This document shows, piece by piece, positions 1 to 9,386 of a stretch of DNA of 64,000 nt (position 1 is its first letter; the number at the start of each line of letters is the position of its first letter). The stretch lies in contig NZ_CP011371.1 in the NCBI RefSeq assembly GCF_001017435.1, forward strand, positions 620,001 to 684,000, given 5' to 3'. A program made the translations under genes and the position numbers. Origin of the DNA: Caldimonas brevitalea (lineage in GTDB: Bacteria > Pseudomonadota > Gammaproteobacteria > Burkholderiales > Burkholderiaceae_C). The notes under the pieces were generated by a model. It worked only from the letters and a program-made list of their open reading frames with translations. It did no database searches and was not told the origin of the DNA.

Positions 1-131
1 CTCGCAGCAGGTGCGTCGAACACGGCCTGCGGCGAACCGAAGGCCGCGAGCAGCCGACGCGCGCCTTCATTGCCGATGCCCGGGGTCTCGATCAGCCGCA
101 GCCAGGCGGCCAGCTCGTCGCGCTCGATCAC
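1..131 (-). CDS. dprA: DNA-processing protein DprA, N-terminal fragment
   Basis: Only the first ~43 residues are in the window; the gene runs off the left edge. The translation contains ELAAWLRLIETPGIGNEGAR followed by RLLAAFG, the helix-hairpin-helix-like start typical of DprA/Smf. The family binds single-stranded DNA and loads RecA during natural transformation. The start is a GTG at 129-131; no in-frame ATG precedes it nearby. It lies 25 bp downstream of the LysM gene on the same strand, the usual LysM-dprA order in Burkholderiales. The family call rests on this short N-terminus and on context. Confidence 0.75.
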   Translation of the reverse strand, partial: MIERDELAAWLRLIETPGIGNEGARRLLAAFGSPQAVFDAPAA

Positions 132-156
132 GTCGGCGCCCCCGCGGCAACGCCCG

Positions 157-1332
157 TCAGGGCTGGGTGAAGCGGTCGCCGACGCGCACCGGCTCCTGCA
201 CGTTGAGGATCAGGGCATACGACATGCGGTCGAACACCCGGAACACGAACAGCAGGCCGTGCCGCTCGTCCGGCAGCTTGATCGGCACTTTCTTGCCTTC
301 GTTGGTGGTGTCGACGGCGTTTTCGCCATAGCGCCACAGGGCGAGCACATGGCCGCGTTCCATGCCATCGCGGCTGCCCTTGTTGAGCGTGACGATCTGG
401 TTCTGGCCGGCGGTCAGGCCTTCGCCGTAAATCGACGCGATGCGGCCGTCGACCTCACCACTGGGCGCGTGCGGCACGTAGCTGATGAACTCGCGCGGCG
501 GGGTGGGCGACAAGCGGTCGCCGACGCCGGCTTCCTGCCGCACCGATTCCACCCTGAAGCTGGCCGGGATGACTTCGCCGTTCTTGCCCGTTTCGCCAGC
601 GCGCACATAGGCCGCGGTGCCGACGTAGGCGGCTTCGTAACCCAGCACTTCCTTCGTGGTGGGGTCGAGCAGGGGCTTGGGGTTGCGGAACATGCGCCAG
701 TCGCGCTTCTGTTCCAGCTCGCCGCGCACGTAAGCGGTGTCGCCGCGGGTCAGCAGCACCCGGCCTTCCTGCGTGGCCACGATGCGGGGCGCGCTCTCCA
801 ACTCGTTGGTGTTGAAGATCACCGCTTCGTTGAGGAAGGGCTCGATCAGATGCAGCGGCACCGACGCGATCGCGCCATCGAGCGCGTCGCTGCGCACCCG
901 GGGCGACAGCTTGATCGTGCCGCTCGGCTCACCGACCGGGCGGCCGACACGCAAACGCGCGCGCCCGTCCTTGGTCTCGAGGAACAGGATCTGGCCCGGG
1001 TAGATCAAATGAGGGTTGCGGATCTCGTCGAGGTTCATGCCCCACAGCTCGGGCCAGCGCCACGGGCGCAGCAGAAACTTCGACGAAATGTCCCAGAGGG
1101 TGTCGCCACGCTTGACGGTATAGGAGTCGGGCGCGTTGGGCGACAGCTCCGACAGCGGCACGCCGGCCTGCGCGACTTGTTGCGCGGTGGAGCGTTGCTG
1201 CGGCGTGATCGGATAATTGGTGGCCCAGGCCGCGGAGGCGGTGGCGACCAGTGCGACGCCGACGACGGTGCGCCAGCTGCGAGATACCAAAGCTGCCGAC
1301 GGACGGGCTCGCAGCAGGGGGGTACGGGTCAT
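157..1332 (-). CDS. LysM peptidoglycan-binding protein, exported
   Basis: 391-residue protein. The start chosen is the ATG at 1332, preceded by GGAGA at good spacing; two upstream in-frame ATGs (1353, 1374) lack such a site. Residues ~15-40 form a hydrophobic signal segment ending near ASAAWA, so it is probably periplasmic. A LysM domain follows (SYTVKRGDTLWDIS, then NPHLIYPGQIL), expected to bind glycan chains. The remaining ~250 residues resemble the conserved C-terminal half of Burkholderiales LysM proteins encoded between def and dprA. It is divergent from def, and dprA follows 25 bp downstream. The exact cell-wall role is unknown. Confidence 0.85.
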   Translation of the reverse strand: MTRTPLLRARPSAALVSRSWRTVVGVALVATASAAWATNYPITPQQRSTAQQVAQAGVPLSELSPNAPDSYTVKRGDTLWDISSKFLLRPWRWPELWGMNLDEIRNPHLIYPGQILFLETKDGRARLRVGRPVGEPSGTIKLSPRVRSDALDGAIASVPLHLIEPFLNEAVIFNTNELESAPRIVATQEGRVLLTRGDTAYVRGELEQKRDWRMFRNPKPLLDPTTKEVLGYEAAYVGTAAYVRAGETGKNGEVIPASFRVESVRQEAGVGDRLSPTPPREFISYVPHAPSGEVDGRIASIYGEGLTAGQNQIVTLNKGSRDGMERGHVLALWRYGENAVDTTNEGKKVPIKLPDERHGLLFVFRVFDRMSYALILNVQEPVRVGDRFTQP

Positions 1333-1575
1333 GCAGGGTCTCCGCGTCGGCATGGCCTCGAAACAGGCGGCCATGACGCTATATGGTTAATGAAATACTT
1401 ATCCGCCGGGCAGCTGCAGTTCGGCGAAAATCCTCACATAGTTTCACAGATTCTGCCCGTAAACCCTTGATGCCGCAACGATTCTTGCTGAAGGTTGGCG
1501 CTCGCGCGGCACTGTTTCACGCTTGACGGGTACCGCCCCGTTGTAAAAAGTCGCCCGCGCCGCTGCGCACCGATC

Positions 1576-2088
1576 ATGGCCAAACTCAACATCCTCCGTT
1601 ACCCCGATCCCCGACTGCACACGGTTGCCAAGCCGGTGGAGAAAGTGGACGCCCGCATTCAGAAACTGGTCGACGACATGCTCGAGACCATGTACGAGGC
1701 CAACGGCATCGGCCTGGCCGCCACGCAGGTCGACGTGCACGAGCGCGTGATCGTCATCGACACCTCCGATGAACGCAACCAGCCACGCGTGCTGATCAAC
1801 CCCGAACTCGTCGCGCGCAGCAAGGAGATGCTGCTGTGGGAAGAGGGCTGTTTGTCGGTGCCGTCGGTCTACGACAAGGTCGACCGGCATGCGCGCGTCA
1901 CCGTCAAGGCGCTCGACCGCGACGGCAAGGAATACCAGTTCGACGCCGAGGAACTGCTGGCGGTGTGCGTGCAGCACGAGATGGATCACCTGTTGGGCAA
2001 GGTCTTCGTCGAATACCTGTCGCCGCTGAAGCGCAACCGCATCAAGACCAAGATGGTCAAGCGCGGGCGCGACGACGACCGGCGCTGA
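1576..2088 (+). CDS. def: Peptide deformylase
   Basis: 170-residue enzyme that removes the N-terminal formyl group from nascent proteins. All three signature motifs are present: GIGLAATQ (44-51), EGCLSVP with metal-ligand Cys92, and QHEMDH with His134, catalytic Glu135 and His138. The ATG at 1576 ([14 protein letters not shown]) matches the usual N-terminus; the frame stays open upstream but contributes no conserved sequence. fmt follows 91 bp downstream on the same strand, the standard pairing of enzymes that remove and add the formyl group. Confidence 0.97.
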   Translation: MAKLNILRYPDPRLHTVAKPVEKVDARIQKLVDDMLETMYEANGIGLAATQVDVHERVIVIDTSDERNQPRVLINPELVARSKEMLLWEEGCLSVPSVYDKVDRHARVTVKALDRDGKEYQFDAEELLAVCVQHEMDHLLGKVFVEYLSPLKRNRIKTKMVKRGRDDDRR

Positions 2089-2140
2089 GCGCTCACTCAC
2101 ATCCGTCAAGGCCGGCCCCGCCGGCCCTACCTGTCCTGAA

Positions 2141-2159
2141 AAGCCGGCACTGCCGGCTT
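2141..2159 (+). terminator. Small GC hairpin between def and fmt
   Basis: Inverted repeat AAGCCGGCA/TGCCGGCTT with a one-base centre, followed only by a weak T-containing stretch. It could be a weak terminator or attenuator between def and fmt, but there is no strong U-tract. Confidence 0.3.
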
Positions 2160-2179
2160 CGTCATTTCAGCGAGGCGCC

Positions 2180-3145
2180 ATGAAACTCGTTTTTGCCGGC
2201 ACGCCGGAATTCGCCCAGGTCGCATTGGCCCGGCTGCATACGGCCGGCTTCCAGATCCCGCTGGTGTTGACCCAACCCGACCGCCCGGCGGGTCGCGGCC
2301 TCAAACCCCAGGCCAGCCCGGTGAAGCAGTTTGCGGTGGCCCATGGCATCGACGTGCTGCAGCCGCGCAGCTTGCGGCTGGACGGCAAATTCCCAGACGA
2401 CGCGGCCCAGGCGCGCGAGCGGCTGCTCGCGGTGCAACCCGACGTGATGGTGGTGGCGGCCTACGGGCTGATCCTGCCGCGCTGGGTGCTCGAGCTGCCC
2501 CGGCTCGGGTGTTTGAACATCCACGCCTCGCTGTTGCCCCGCTGGCGCGGTGCGGCGCCGATACACCGGGCCATCGAGGCCGGCGACGCCAGCACCGGCA
2601 TCACCATCATGCAGATGGACGAAGGGCTGGACACCGGCGCCATGCTGCTGGTCGAGTCACTGCCGATCGCCGCCGACGACAGCACGGCCTCGCTGCACGA
2701 CAAGCTGGCAACGCTGGGGGGGCGACTGATCGTCGAAGCGCTCGAACTCGCCGCTTGCGGGGGCTTGAACCCGGTTGCGCAGCCGGAGGCGGGCGTCACC
2801 TACGCACACAAGATCGACAAGGCCGAGGCCGAGATCGACTGGGCGCTGCCGGCGACGCAGATCGAGCGGCGTTTGCGCGCCTTCGATCCGTTTCCCGGTG
2901 CCACCGGCCGGCTCGGTGGTGCCGTGCTGAAGTGCTGGCGGGGCCGCGTGGTGCCCGCGGCGGCAGGGTCAGCGCCCGGCACCGTGCTGGAGGTCGGCGC
3001 CGACGGCGTGGTGGTAGCCTGCGGCGAGGGCGCCTTGCGTCTGACCGAGTTGCAAAAGCCGGGGGGCCGGCGCCTGCCGGCGGCGGAATTCCTGCAGGGC
3101 CACGCGGTGACGCCGGGCACCGTGTTCGAGACCACCTCAGCTTGA
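2180..3145 (+). CDS. fmt: Methionyl-tRNA formyltransferase
   Basis: 321 residues, the usual length. The enzyme transfers a formyl group from 10-formyl-THF to Met-tRNAi. The N-terminal Rossmann-like domain ([12 protein letters not shown]) contains [15 protein letters not shown]; Asn113 and His115, with Asp151 further on, match the family catalytic triad. The C-terminal OB-like domain begins near residue 205 ([15 protein letters not shown]). It lies downstream of def in the same direction, and a GAGG sequence precedes the ATG. Confidence 0.97.
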   Translation: MKLVFAGTPEFAQVALARLHTAGFQIPLVLTQPDRPAGRGLKPQASPVKQFAVAHGIDVLQPRSLRLDGKFPDDAAQARERLLAVQPDVMVVAAYGLILPRWVLELPRLGCLNIHASLLPRWRGAAPIHRAIEAGDASTGITIMQMDEGLDTGAMLLVESLPIAADDSTASLHDKLATLGGRLIVEALELAACGGLNPVAQPEAGVTYAHKIDKAEAEIDWALPATQIERRLRAFDPFPGATGRLGGAVLKCWRGRVVPAAAGSAPGTVLEVGADGVVVACGEGALRLTELQKPGGRRLPAAEFLQGHAVTPGTVFETTSA

Positions 3146-3206
3146 ATTACAACGGCAACGCCCGCAGATGGGGCGGTGAGCGCGCAGAGCGCAAGGAGTT
3201 GGGCCT

Positions 3207-4064
3207 ATGTTCAATCTGTTGAAAACAGCGGTCTTGATGGCCGCGATCACGGCGCTGTTCCTCGCCATCGGCGCTGTGCTGGGGGGACGGCAGGGCATGA
3301 CGATCGCGTTGGTGCTCGCGCTCGGCATGAACTTCTTCAGCTATTGGTACAGCGACAAGCTGGTGCTGAAGATGTACAACGCACGCGAGGTCGACGAGAC
3401 CACGGCGCCGCAGTTCTACGCGATGGTGCGCCAGCTGGCGCAGCGCGCCCAGCTGCCGATGCCGCGCGTCTACATCATCGACGAGAACGCCCCCAACGCC
3501 TTCGCGACCGGCCGCAACCCTGACAACGCGGCCGTGGCTGCCACCACCGGCATCATGCGGGTGCTGACCGACCGCGAACTGCGCGGCGTGATGGCGCACG
3601 AGTTGGCGCACGTGAAGCACCGCGACATCCTGATCAGCACCATCAGCGCGACGATGGCCGGTGCGATCTCGATGGTGGCCAATTTCGCCGTCTTTTTCGG
3701 CGGGCGCGACGAAGAGGGCCGTCCGGTCAACCCGATCGCGGGGCTGCTGGTGTCGCTGCTGGCTCCGTTGGCGGCCAGCCTGATCCAGATGGCCATCAGC
3801 CGCGCACGCGAGTTCGAGGCTGACCGCGGCGGCGCCGAAATTTGCGGCGACCCGGCCGCACTGGCCTCCGCGCTCGACAAGATCGACCGGTATGCGCGCG
3901 GCCAGCCGCTGGGCACCGCGGAGCGCCACCCCGAGACGGCGCAAATGATGATCGTCAACCCGCTGTCGGGCGGCGGCCTGCGCGGTCTGTTCAGCACCCA
4001 CCCGGCCACCGAGGAGCGGGTGGCCCGCCTGATGGCGATGGCCCGCGGCGGCGCGGTCCGTTGA
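3207..4064 (+). CDS. htpX: Inner-membrane zinc metalloprotease HtpX
   Basis: 285 residues. Two N-terminal hydrophobic segments (about 7-25 and 31-48) are followed by the zinc motif HELAH (His131, Glu132, His135) and two further hydrophobic stretches (~145-165 and 178-198). The REFEAD motif near 201-206 supplies the third metal ligand. The family degrades misfolded membrane proteins alongside FtsH. It lies downstream of def-fmt; AAGGAG precedes the start. Confidence 0.95.
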   Translation: MFNLLKTAVLMAAITALFLAIGAVLGGRQGMTIALVLALGMNFFSYWYSDKLVLKMYNAREVDETTAPQFYAMVRQLAQRAQLPMPRVYIIDENAPNAFATGRNPDNAAVAATTGIMRVLTDRELRGVMAHELAHVKHRDILISTISATMAGAISMVANFAVFFGGRDEEGRPVNPIAGLLVSLLAPLAASLIQMAISRAREFEADRGGAEICGDPAALASALDKIDRYARGQPLGTAERHPETAQMMIVNPLSGGGLRGLFSTHPATEERVARLMAMARGGAVR

Positions 4065-4190
4065 ACCGGGCGTCGGCGACGACCCGAGCAGTACGCCGGC
4101 CCGGCCCGTGACGGGCCCCGCCGGCGCGGCGTCGACCTCAAGTTTCCGCGCCCGCGGCCGAAGATCCGGCACCACCTGCCGAATCTCTCC

Positions 4191-4574
4191 ATGCGACCCG
4201 TCCTCGTCCTTGCCCTCACCTCGATGTTGAGCCTGCTCGCCGCCTGCGACCAGCTGGGCATCGAGACGCCGGCGGTGACCGCGGCCCGCAAGGACACCGA
4301 AGGCCGCGCCATCGGCGGGGCCTGCCGGCACGCCGGCCGGGCCATCGAGGACTGCTACACGCTCAATCCCAAGGCCGACAAGGCCGCCGTCTTCGCCGGT
4401 TGGCGCGAGATGAACGACTACATGCGGGAAAACAAGATCGAGGAAGTGGCGCCGCTGCTGCCACCCCCGAAACCCGCCGGCAAGGCCGCCAAGCCGGCAG
4501 CCGCCGAAGACGGGGAAGCGGAAGCGGAAGAGGAAGAAGAGACGCCGGCCAAGACCGCGTCCGCGGATCACTGA
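4191..4574 (+). CDS. Small lipoprotein of unknown function
   Basis: 127 residues with a clear lipoprotein signal: a hydrophobic N-terminus ending in the lipobox LLAAC, which predicts a lipidated Cys near residue 19. The middle contains four further-spaced polar segments including CRHAGRAIEDC, and the C-terminal third is low-complexity Lys/Ala/Pro then Glu-rich. Lipid anchoring to a membrane is inferred from the signal. I do not recognise a characterised family. Confidence 0.75.
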   Translation: MRPVLVLALTSMLSLLAACDQLGIETPAVTAARKDTEGRAIGGACRHAGRAIEDCYTLNPKADKAAVFAGWREMNDYMRENKIEEVAPLLPPPKPAGKAAKPAAAEDGEAEAEEEEETPAKTASADH

Positions 4575-4805
4575 GGCGCGTCGTTCTGCGTCCCCGGCAC
4601 GTCCGCCGGACCCCGGAAGCTTCCGCCGCTGCGCGTGCCCCCTCACGTTGCGTGCTGCCGCACGCGCTCTGGATCGCGCCAGCCGGCTCACGTCCTCCAA
4701 GCTTCTGTCACAGCACGTCGAGTACGCGGAGGACGGGGGCTGAGCGGCGCCTCCGCGCCGCCCAGACGGGTGGGGTTCTCGGCAGCGGCCGTCTACACTG
4801 AATGA

Positions 4806-5240
4806 ATGAACGCGCTCCCCGTTCCCGACCGGGCCTACACCGACCATTGCCTTGAACTCTTGCAGACGCTCGGGGCCTGCACCGCGCGGCGCATGTTCGG
4901 CGGCTGGGGCCTCTACCTCGACGGCCTGATGTTCGGCCTGATCGCCAACGAGCGCCTCTATCTCAAGGTCGACCCGATCACCGAGCCCGGCTGGCAGGCT
5001 TCCGGCGGCCAGCCGTTCGTCTACAACGGCCGCGGCCGCTCGGTGAAGATGAACTACTACTCGCCGCCCGACGAAACCCTGGAATCACCCGCCGCGATGG
5101 CCCCCTGGGCCCGACTGGCGCTCGAAGCGGCACTGCGAGCGCGGGCGGCACGACCGGCCAGTTCCGGCAGCCGGGCCCGGCGCCCGGCGCTCAAGGGCAA
5201 GCGCGCTGGGGGGCCGGGGCGGCGGCCCACCAAGCGCTGA
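4806..5240 (+). CDS. TfoX/Sxy N-terminal domain protein
   Basis: 144 residues. The first ~100 residues match the TfoX N-terminal domain (TARRMFGGWGLYLDGLMFGL, then YLKVD and FVYNGRGRSVKMNYY). In gamma-proteobacteria this domain is part of the competence regulator Sxy/TfoX; single-domain versions like this one are widespread and uncharacterised. The C-terminal ~40 residues are a basic Arg/Lys/Pro tail. The 3' end overlaps the convergent DUF2917 gene by 50 bp. Confidence 0.8.
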   Translation: MNALPVPDRAYTDHCLELLQTLGACTARRMFGGWGLYLDGLMFGLIANERLYLKVDPITEPGWQASGGQPFVYNGRGRSVKMNYYSPPDETLESPAAMAPWARLALEAALRARAARPASSGSRARRPALKGKRAGGPGRRPTKR

Positions 5241-5622
5241 GCCGCGACCACACCGAGGTGCGCGACGGCGACGGCGCCGGCCGTGCGGTGGCGGCGAGCC
5301 GGGGCGCCGCCAGCATCATCTCGAAGCGAGCCGTCGGCCAGCCCTCGATCACGATCGCTTCATCGGCGTGCAGCCGCAGTTCCTCGCCGGCTGCCAGCAC
5401 CACGTCGGTGGCGGGATGGCCGGGGCGGCCGCTGCCGGTGGCCCAGACGCGGCCACTGCCGACCTTCAACACGGTGGTCGCGCGCACCTTCAGCGTCATC
5501 GCCTGGCCAGCGGCCAGCGACCACACCGCGTCGCCCGGGGCGGGCGCGGCATGGGGTAGCGCGGAGGGTGCAGATTGTTGCCGAAAGGACATCAGTGAGG
5601 TGGCGTCGGCGGTGCGGGTCAT
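5191..5622 (-). CDS. DUF2917 domain protein
   Basis: 143 residues, starting at the ATG at 5622, which has AAGGAG at good spacing; an upstream ATG at 5658 in the same frame is less likely. The core (GDAVWSLAAGQAMTLKV, then GRVWATGSG and GEELRLHADE) matches the cupin-like DUF2917 family. The C-terminus is low-complexity. It is divergent from a LysR gene 100 bp away, an arrangement seen repeatedly in Burkholderiales and consistent with control by that regulator. Function unknown. Confidence 0.8.
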   Translation of the reverse strand: MTRTADATSLMSFRQQSAPSALPHAAPAPGDAVWSLAAGQAMTLKVRATTVLKVGSGRVWATGSGRPGHPATDVVLAAGEELRLHADEAIVIEGWPTARFEMMLAAPRLAATARPAPSPSRTSVWSRLSAWWAAAPAPQRACP

Positions 5623-5722
5623 GGCGGGCTCCTTCTTGTGCGTCTTGGAATGAGGCAAACTTTAGGGCCGCGTGGCAGGCCAGTCCAATGAGAACGGCGA
5701 CCCGCATTGATGACGTAATCGC

Positions 5723-6685
5723 ATGAATCCATCCTCCCGCCAGCGTCCGCTCGCGATCGGCCCGCTGCGTACCTTCGAGGCGGTCGCCCGCCATCTCAAC
5801 TTCCGCCAGGCCGCCGAAGAGCTGTACCTGACGCAATCGGCCGTCAGCCGACAGATCCAGGGCCTGGAACAGGAACTGGGCGCGCCGCTGTTCCGCCGCG
5901 GCACCCGTCATGTCGAGCTGACCCAGGCCGGGGCCACCTTGTTGCGCACCACGGCGCCGCTGCTCGACCGGCTCGACGCCAGCGTGCGCCAGATCCGCCA
6001 GGCCCGCTCGCGGCGCACGGTCAGCGTGTCGACCTTCGCGTCGTTCGCGTCGCTGTGGCTGATCCCGCGGCTGGAGGCCTTCCAGCGTGATCATCCCGAC
6101 ATGGACATCCGGGTCAGCGCCAGCGACCGGTATGTCGACGTGGACGGCATCGAGGTGGACCTCGCCTTGCGCTACGGGCTCGCGCCGCAGGCCGACCCCG
6201 CTCACGTGCGGCTGTTCGGCGAGATCCTGACGCCGGTGGTCAGCCCCTGGTTGCTCGAGCGCGCCCGCAGCGGCCAGGGGCCGGCGCTGCAGACGCCACC
6301 GGACCTGGCGCAGCACACCCTGCTCGAGGAAGACGGCGGACATCGCAGCAGCGGCGCGCTCGGATGGGGACAATGGCTGGCCGCGCGCGGCTTGGACGAC
6401 CTGACGCCGCAGCGCTGGCTGTACTTCAGCTACACCTACCAGCAGGTGCAGGCCTGTCTGGTGGGGCAGGGCGTCGCGATGGCGCGGGTGCCGCTGGTGG
6501 CGCCCTCGTTGCAGGCCGGCGAACTGGTCGAACCGTTCGGTACCGAAGGGCGTACCGCGGCCCGCACGGTGTACTGGATGGTGGCGCCGGCCGTGGCGCG
6601 CGAGCGGCCCGAGGTGGCGCAGTTCTGTGACTGGATCGAAGCGCAGGCGGCGCTGACACGCGCCGCCGTCGGCGAGGCGGCTTGA
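5723..6685 (+). CDS. LysR-family transcriptional regulator (GcvA-like)
   Basis: 320 residues. The N-terminal winged helix-turn-helix (LRTFEAVARHLNFRQAAEELYLTQSAVSRQI) is followed by a type-2 periplasmic-binding-like effector domain. The phrase YVDVDGIEVDLALRYG resembles the GcvA subgroup. It is divergent from the DUF2917 gene, so it probably controls that gene and itself from the shared 100-bp intergenic region. The effector is unknown. Confidence 0.93.
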   Translation: MNPSSRQRPLAIGPLRTFEAVARHLNFRQAAEELYLTQSAVSRQIQGLEQELGAPLFRRGTRHVELTQAGATLLRTTAPLLDRLDASVRQIRQARSRRTVSVSTFASFASLWLIPRLEAFQRDHPDMDIRVSASDRYVDVDGIEVDLALRYGLAPQADPAHVRLFGEILTPVVSPWLLERARSGQGPALQTPPDLAQHTLLEEDGGHRSSGALGWGQWLAARGLDDLTPQRWLYFSYTYQQVQACLVGQGVAMARVPLVAPSLQAGELVEPFGTEGRTAARTVYWMVAPAVARERPEVAQFCDWIEAQAALTRAAVGEAA

Positions 6686-6714
6686 CCGCGCCGCGCAAGG
6701 GGGCCGCAGGCGGC

Positions 6715-7311
6715 TCACTCGCCGGGTGTCACCACTCCCTCTTCCGTCACCACCAACATCAGCGGCACGTCGTGCGGTTCGGGCTCGAATGTCACCCGGC
6801 TGCCGGCCCAGGCGATGCCCACCGCCGTCACGTGCGGGTGGCGCGCGAGCCAGCGGTCGAAGTAGCCGCCGCCGTAGCCCAACCGCACGCCCTCGTCGGT
6901 GTAGCCGACACAGGGGGCCAACACCACATCCGGCACCACGGCCGCGCCGGCGGCGCTCGGAATGCCGCACTCGTCGGTCTGCACCGGCGGCTTGCCGTCC
7001 CAGCGCCGGTATTCCATTTCGCGCGGTTGGCGCCGGGCCCACGGCAAGGCCAGCGGCAGCGAGGTGAAACGCGTGTCGGCGGGCAGGGAAACTGCTGCGT
7101 TAAATTCCGATCGTATAGGCCAGTACACCCCGAGCAGTTCCGGCTCCAGCATCAGCAGGACTTGCCGCAAATGCTCCGACAGCGCCTCATGTACGGCCTG
7201 CCACCCCGACGCCGCGGCCAGCTCGGCCGCCCAGCGTTCCCGCTCTGCCAGCAGGTGGCGGCGCAAGGCCGCCCGGTCGGAGATGTTTGCAGGGGGTGCC
7301 GTCCAGGCCAT
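6715..7311 (-). CDS. 5-formyltetrahydrofolate cyclo-ligase
   Basis: 198 residues from the ATG at 7311 (MAWTAPPANISDRAALRRHL). ATP-dependent conversion of 5-formyl-THF to 5,10-methenyl-THF. The signature GYGGGYFDRWLA and the earlier PADTRFTSLPLA segment fit the family. The frame is open upstream to 7365, but that extension would run inside the divergent transglycosylase gene. Only 10 bp separate the two start codons, so each promoter must lie within the neighbouring coding region or the start assignment is wrong. No strong ribosome site precedes the start. Confidence 0.9.
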   Translation of the reverse strand: MAWTAPPANISDRAALRRHLLAERERWAAELAAASGWQAVHEALSEHLRQVLLMLEPELLGVYWPIRSEFNAAVSLPADTRFTSLPLALPWARRQPREMEYRRWDGKPPVQTDECGIPSAAGAAVVPDVVLAPCVGYTDEGVRLGYGGGYFDRWLARHPHVTAVGIAWAGSRVTFEPEPHDVPLMLVVTEEGVVTPGE

Positions 7312-7321
7312 TTGTGACGTG

Positions 7322-9343
7322 ATGAACAGAGATAACAACTTGAATTCAGTATATCGACGCACCATAGGCGCCGCCCTTTCCGCCGCCGCCTTGCTCCTCG
7401 CCCTCGTCCCCTGCAGCGTCTCCGCTCAGCCCGACCCCATCCTCGAAGCCCGCGACGCCTTGCGCCGGCGTGACGCCGGGCGCCTGGCGATGGCGCGTGC
7501 CAGCGCGATGGCGCAGAAGCACCCGCTGGCGATGTGGGCCGACTACTGGGAGTTGCAAAACCGTTTGGCGCAGGCGTCGCCCGAGGAGCTGACGGCGTTT
7601 TTTGCCCGCTGGCCCGACACCTATGTGGAAGACCGGCTGCGCAACGACTGGCTGCTGGAGCTGGGCCGGCGCAACGACTGGGCCACTTTCGCCGCCGAGC
7701 ACCCCAAGTTCCGCATGCAGGACGACAAGGAGGTCGCCTGTTACGCCGTGCTGGCCCAGCGCGAGACGCTCGACAACCTGCGCTCTGTCGCGCGTCGCGC
7801 CTGGCTGGCCCAGCGTGAAGCCGATCAGGGCTGCGGGCTGATGGCCTCGACGCTGCTGCAGTCCGGCGTCTTGAGCGAGGCCGACATCTGGCGCAAGGCG
7901 CGCCGCGCGACCGACGCCGGGCGCCGCGCCACTGCGCGCCAGGCGGTCGCGGTGCTGGGCCCGGAGGCGGCGCAGCGTTTCGACGATTTGTATGACAACG
8001 CGGCGCGCTACCTGGCCCGCCGGGCCGGCACCCGCGACCGCACCGATGCCGAGTTGACCACGCTGGCGCTGGTGCGCTTGGCCGCCGGCGATCCGGAGGT
8101 GGCGGCTGAACAACTCGACGCCGCCTGGGCCTCACGCCTGCCGGAGGATCTGGCGGCCTGGGCCTGGGCCAGCACCGGCCGCCAGGCGGCCTTGCGGCTG
8201 TCGCCGCGCGCGCCCGACTTCTACCAGCGTGCCACGCTGGGCGCGCGCGAGAGCGACTGGTCCGAGGACATGCTGGCCTGGAAGGCCCGCGCGGCCTTGC
8301 GCGCCGGCCGCTGGCAGCAGGTGGTGCAAGCCATCAACGCGATGAGCGAGGCCGACCAGGCCGACGCCACCTGGGTGTACTGGAAGGGCCGCGCCCTGCT
8401 GGCGCTCTCGCGCGACTCGCAAGACAGCGAGAAGCTGCAGACCGAAGCGGTCGACCTGCTCAGCGGCATCGCCGACCAGCACGACTACTACGGCCGGCTC
8501 GCCGCCGAAGACATGGGCCGCCCGCTGGTGCTGCCGCAGCCGCCCGCGCCGCTGACCGAAGCCGAGCAGGCGGCGGCACGGCGCAACCCGGGCCTCGGCC
8601 GCGCCTTGCAGCTGATCGGCATGGGGCTGCGCAGCGAGGGGGTGCGTGAATGGAACTGGACGCTCAGCTTCGGCTCGCAAGGCCGCATGACCGACCGCGA
8701 GTTGCTCGCGGCGGCCCAGCTCGCCTGTGACCGCGAGGTCTGGGACCGCTGCATCAACACCAGCGACCGCACGCGCGACGAGTTCCAGATCGAGCAGCGG
8801 TTTCCGATGCCCTTTCGTGCCGAGGTGCTGGCCAAGTCGCGCGACATCGGGCTGGACCCGGCCTACGTCTACGGCCTGATCCGCCAGGAATCGCGCTTCG
8901 TGATGGACGCCCGCTCGCACGTCGGCGCCTCCGGGCTGATGCAGCTGATGCCGGCCACCGCCCGCTGGACCGCGCGCCGCCTCGGACTGAACTTCACGCC
9001 CGACATGATCACCGACCGCAACGTCAACCTGGCGCTCGGCACCAACTACCTGAAACTCGTGCTCGACGACCTCGGCGGCTCGCAGGCCATGGGCGCGGCC
9101 GCCTACAACGCCGGCCCAGGGCGGCCACGCCGTTGGCGGGAAGGCCCGGTCGTCGAAGCGCCGATCTGGGTCGAGAACATCCCGTTCAGCGAAACTCGCG
9201 ACTATGTGAAGAAGGTGCTGGCCAATGCCACCTATTACGCGGCCCAGATCACGGGCGAGTTGCCGTCGTTGAAGCTGCGGCTGGGCGGGCCGATCGGCCC
9301 GCGCGACGCCCTCGCGCCGCCGGCACAGACCGACCTGCCTTGA
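7322..9343 (+). CDS. Soluble lytic murein transglycosylase
   Basis: 673 residues. An N-terminal signal peptide (hydrophobic to SVSA, about residue 36) precedes a long alpha-helical superhelix domain and a C-terminal SLT catalytic domain. The domain has the catalytic Glu in IRQESRF, then GASGLMQLMPATA and AAAYNAGPGRPRRW. It cleaves the glycan backbone to give 1,6-anhydro-MurNAc ends. I place the start at 7322 because it alone gives a signal peptide. It is 43 bp upstream of the NDUFA9-like gene in the same direction. Confidence 0.93.
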   Translation: MNRDNNLNSVYRRTIGAALSAAALLLALVPCSVSAQPDPILEARDALRRRDAGRLAMARASAMAQKHPLAMWADYWELQNRLAQASPEELTAFFARWPDTYVEDRLRNDWLLELGRRNDWATFAAEHPKFRMQDDKEVACYAVLAQRETLDNLRSVARRAWLAQREADQGCGLMASTLLQSGVLSEADIWRKARRATDAGRRATARQAVAVLGPEAAQRFDDLYDNAARYLARRAGTRDRTDAELTTLALVRLAAGDPEVAAEQLDAAWASRLPEDLAAWAWASTGRQAALRLSPRAPDFYQRATLGARESDWSEDMLAWKARAALRAGRWQQVVQAINAMSEADQADATWVYWKGRALLALSRDSQDSEKLQTEAVDLLSGIADQHDYYGRLAAEDMGRPLVLPQPPAPLTEAEQAAARRNPGLGRALQLIGMGLRSEGVREWNWTLSFGSQGRMTDRELLAAAQLACDREVWDRCINTSDRTRDEFQIEQRFPMPFRAEVLAKSRDIGLDPAYVYGLIRQESRFVMDARSHVGASGLMQLMPATARWTARRLGLNFTPDMITDRNVNLALGTNYLKLVLDDLGGSQAMGAAAYNAGPGRPRRWREGPVVEAPIWVENIPFSETRDYVKKVLANATYYAAQITGELPSLKLRLGGPIGPRDALAPPAQTDLP

Positions 9344-9386
9344 GCGCTGCCCGCGCGCGAGGCGATAGCAGGAAGCGAGCAAGCAG

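Noticed and set aside
70..1470. 466-residue plus-strand frame over the LysM gene
   Set aside because: The minus strand encodes a clear signal peptide and LysM domain; the plus frame has none.
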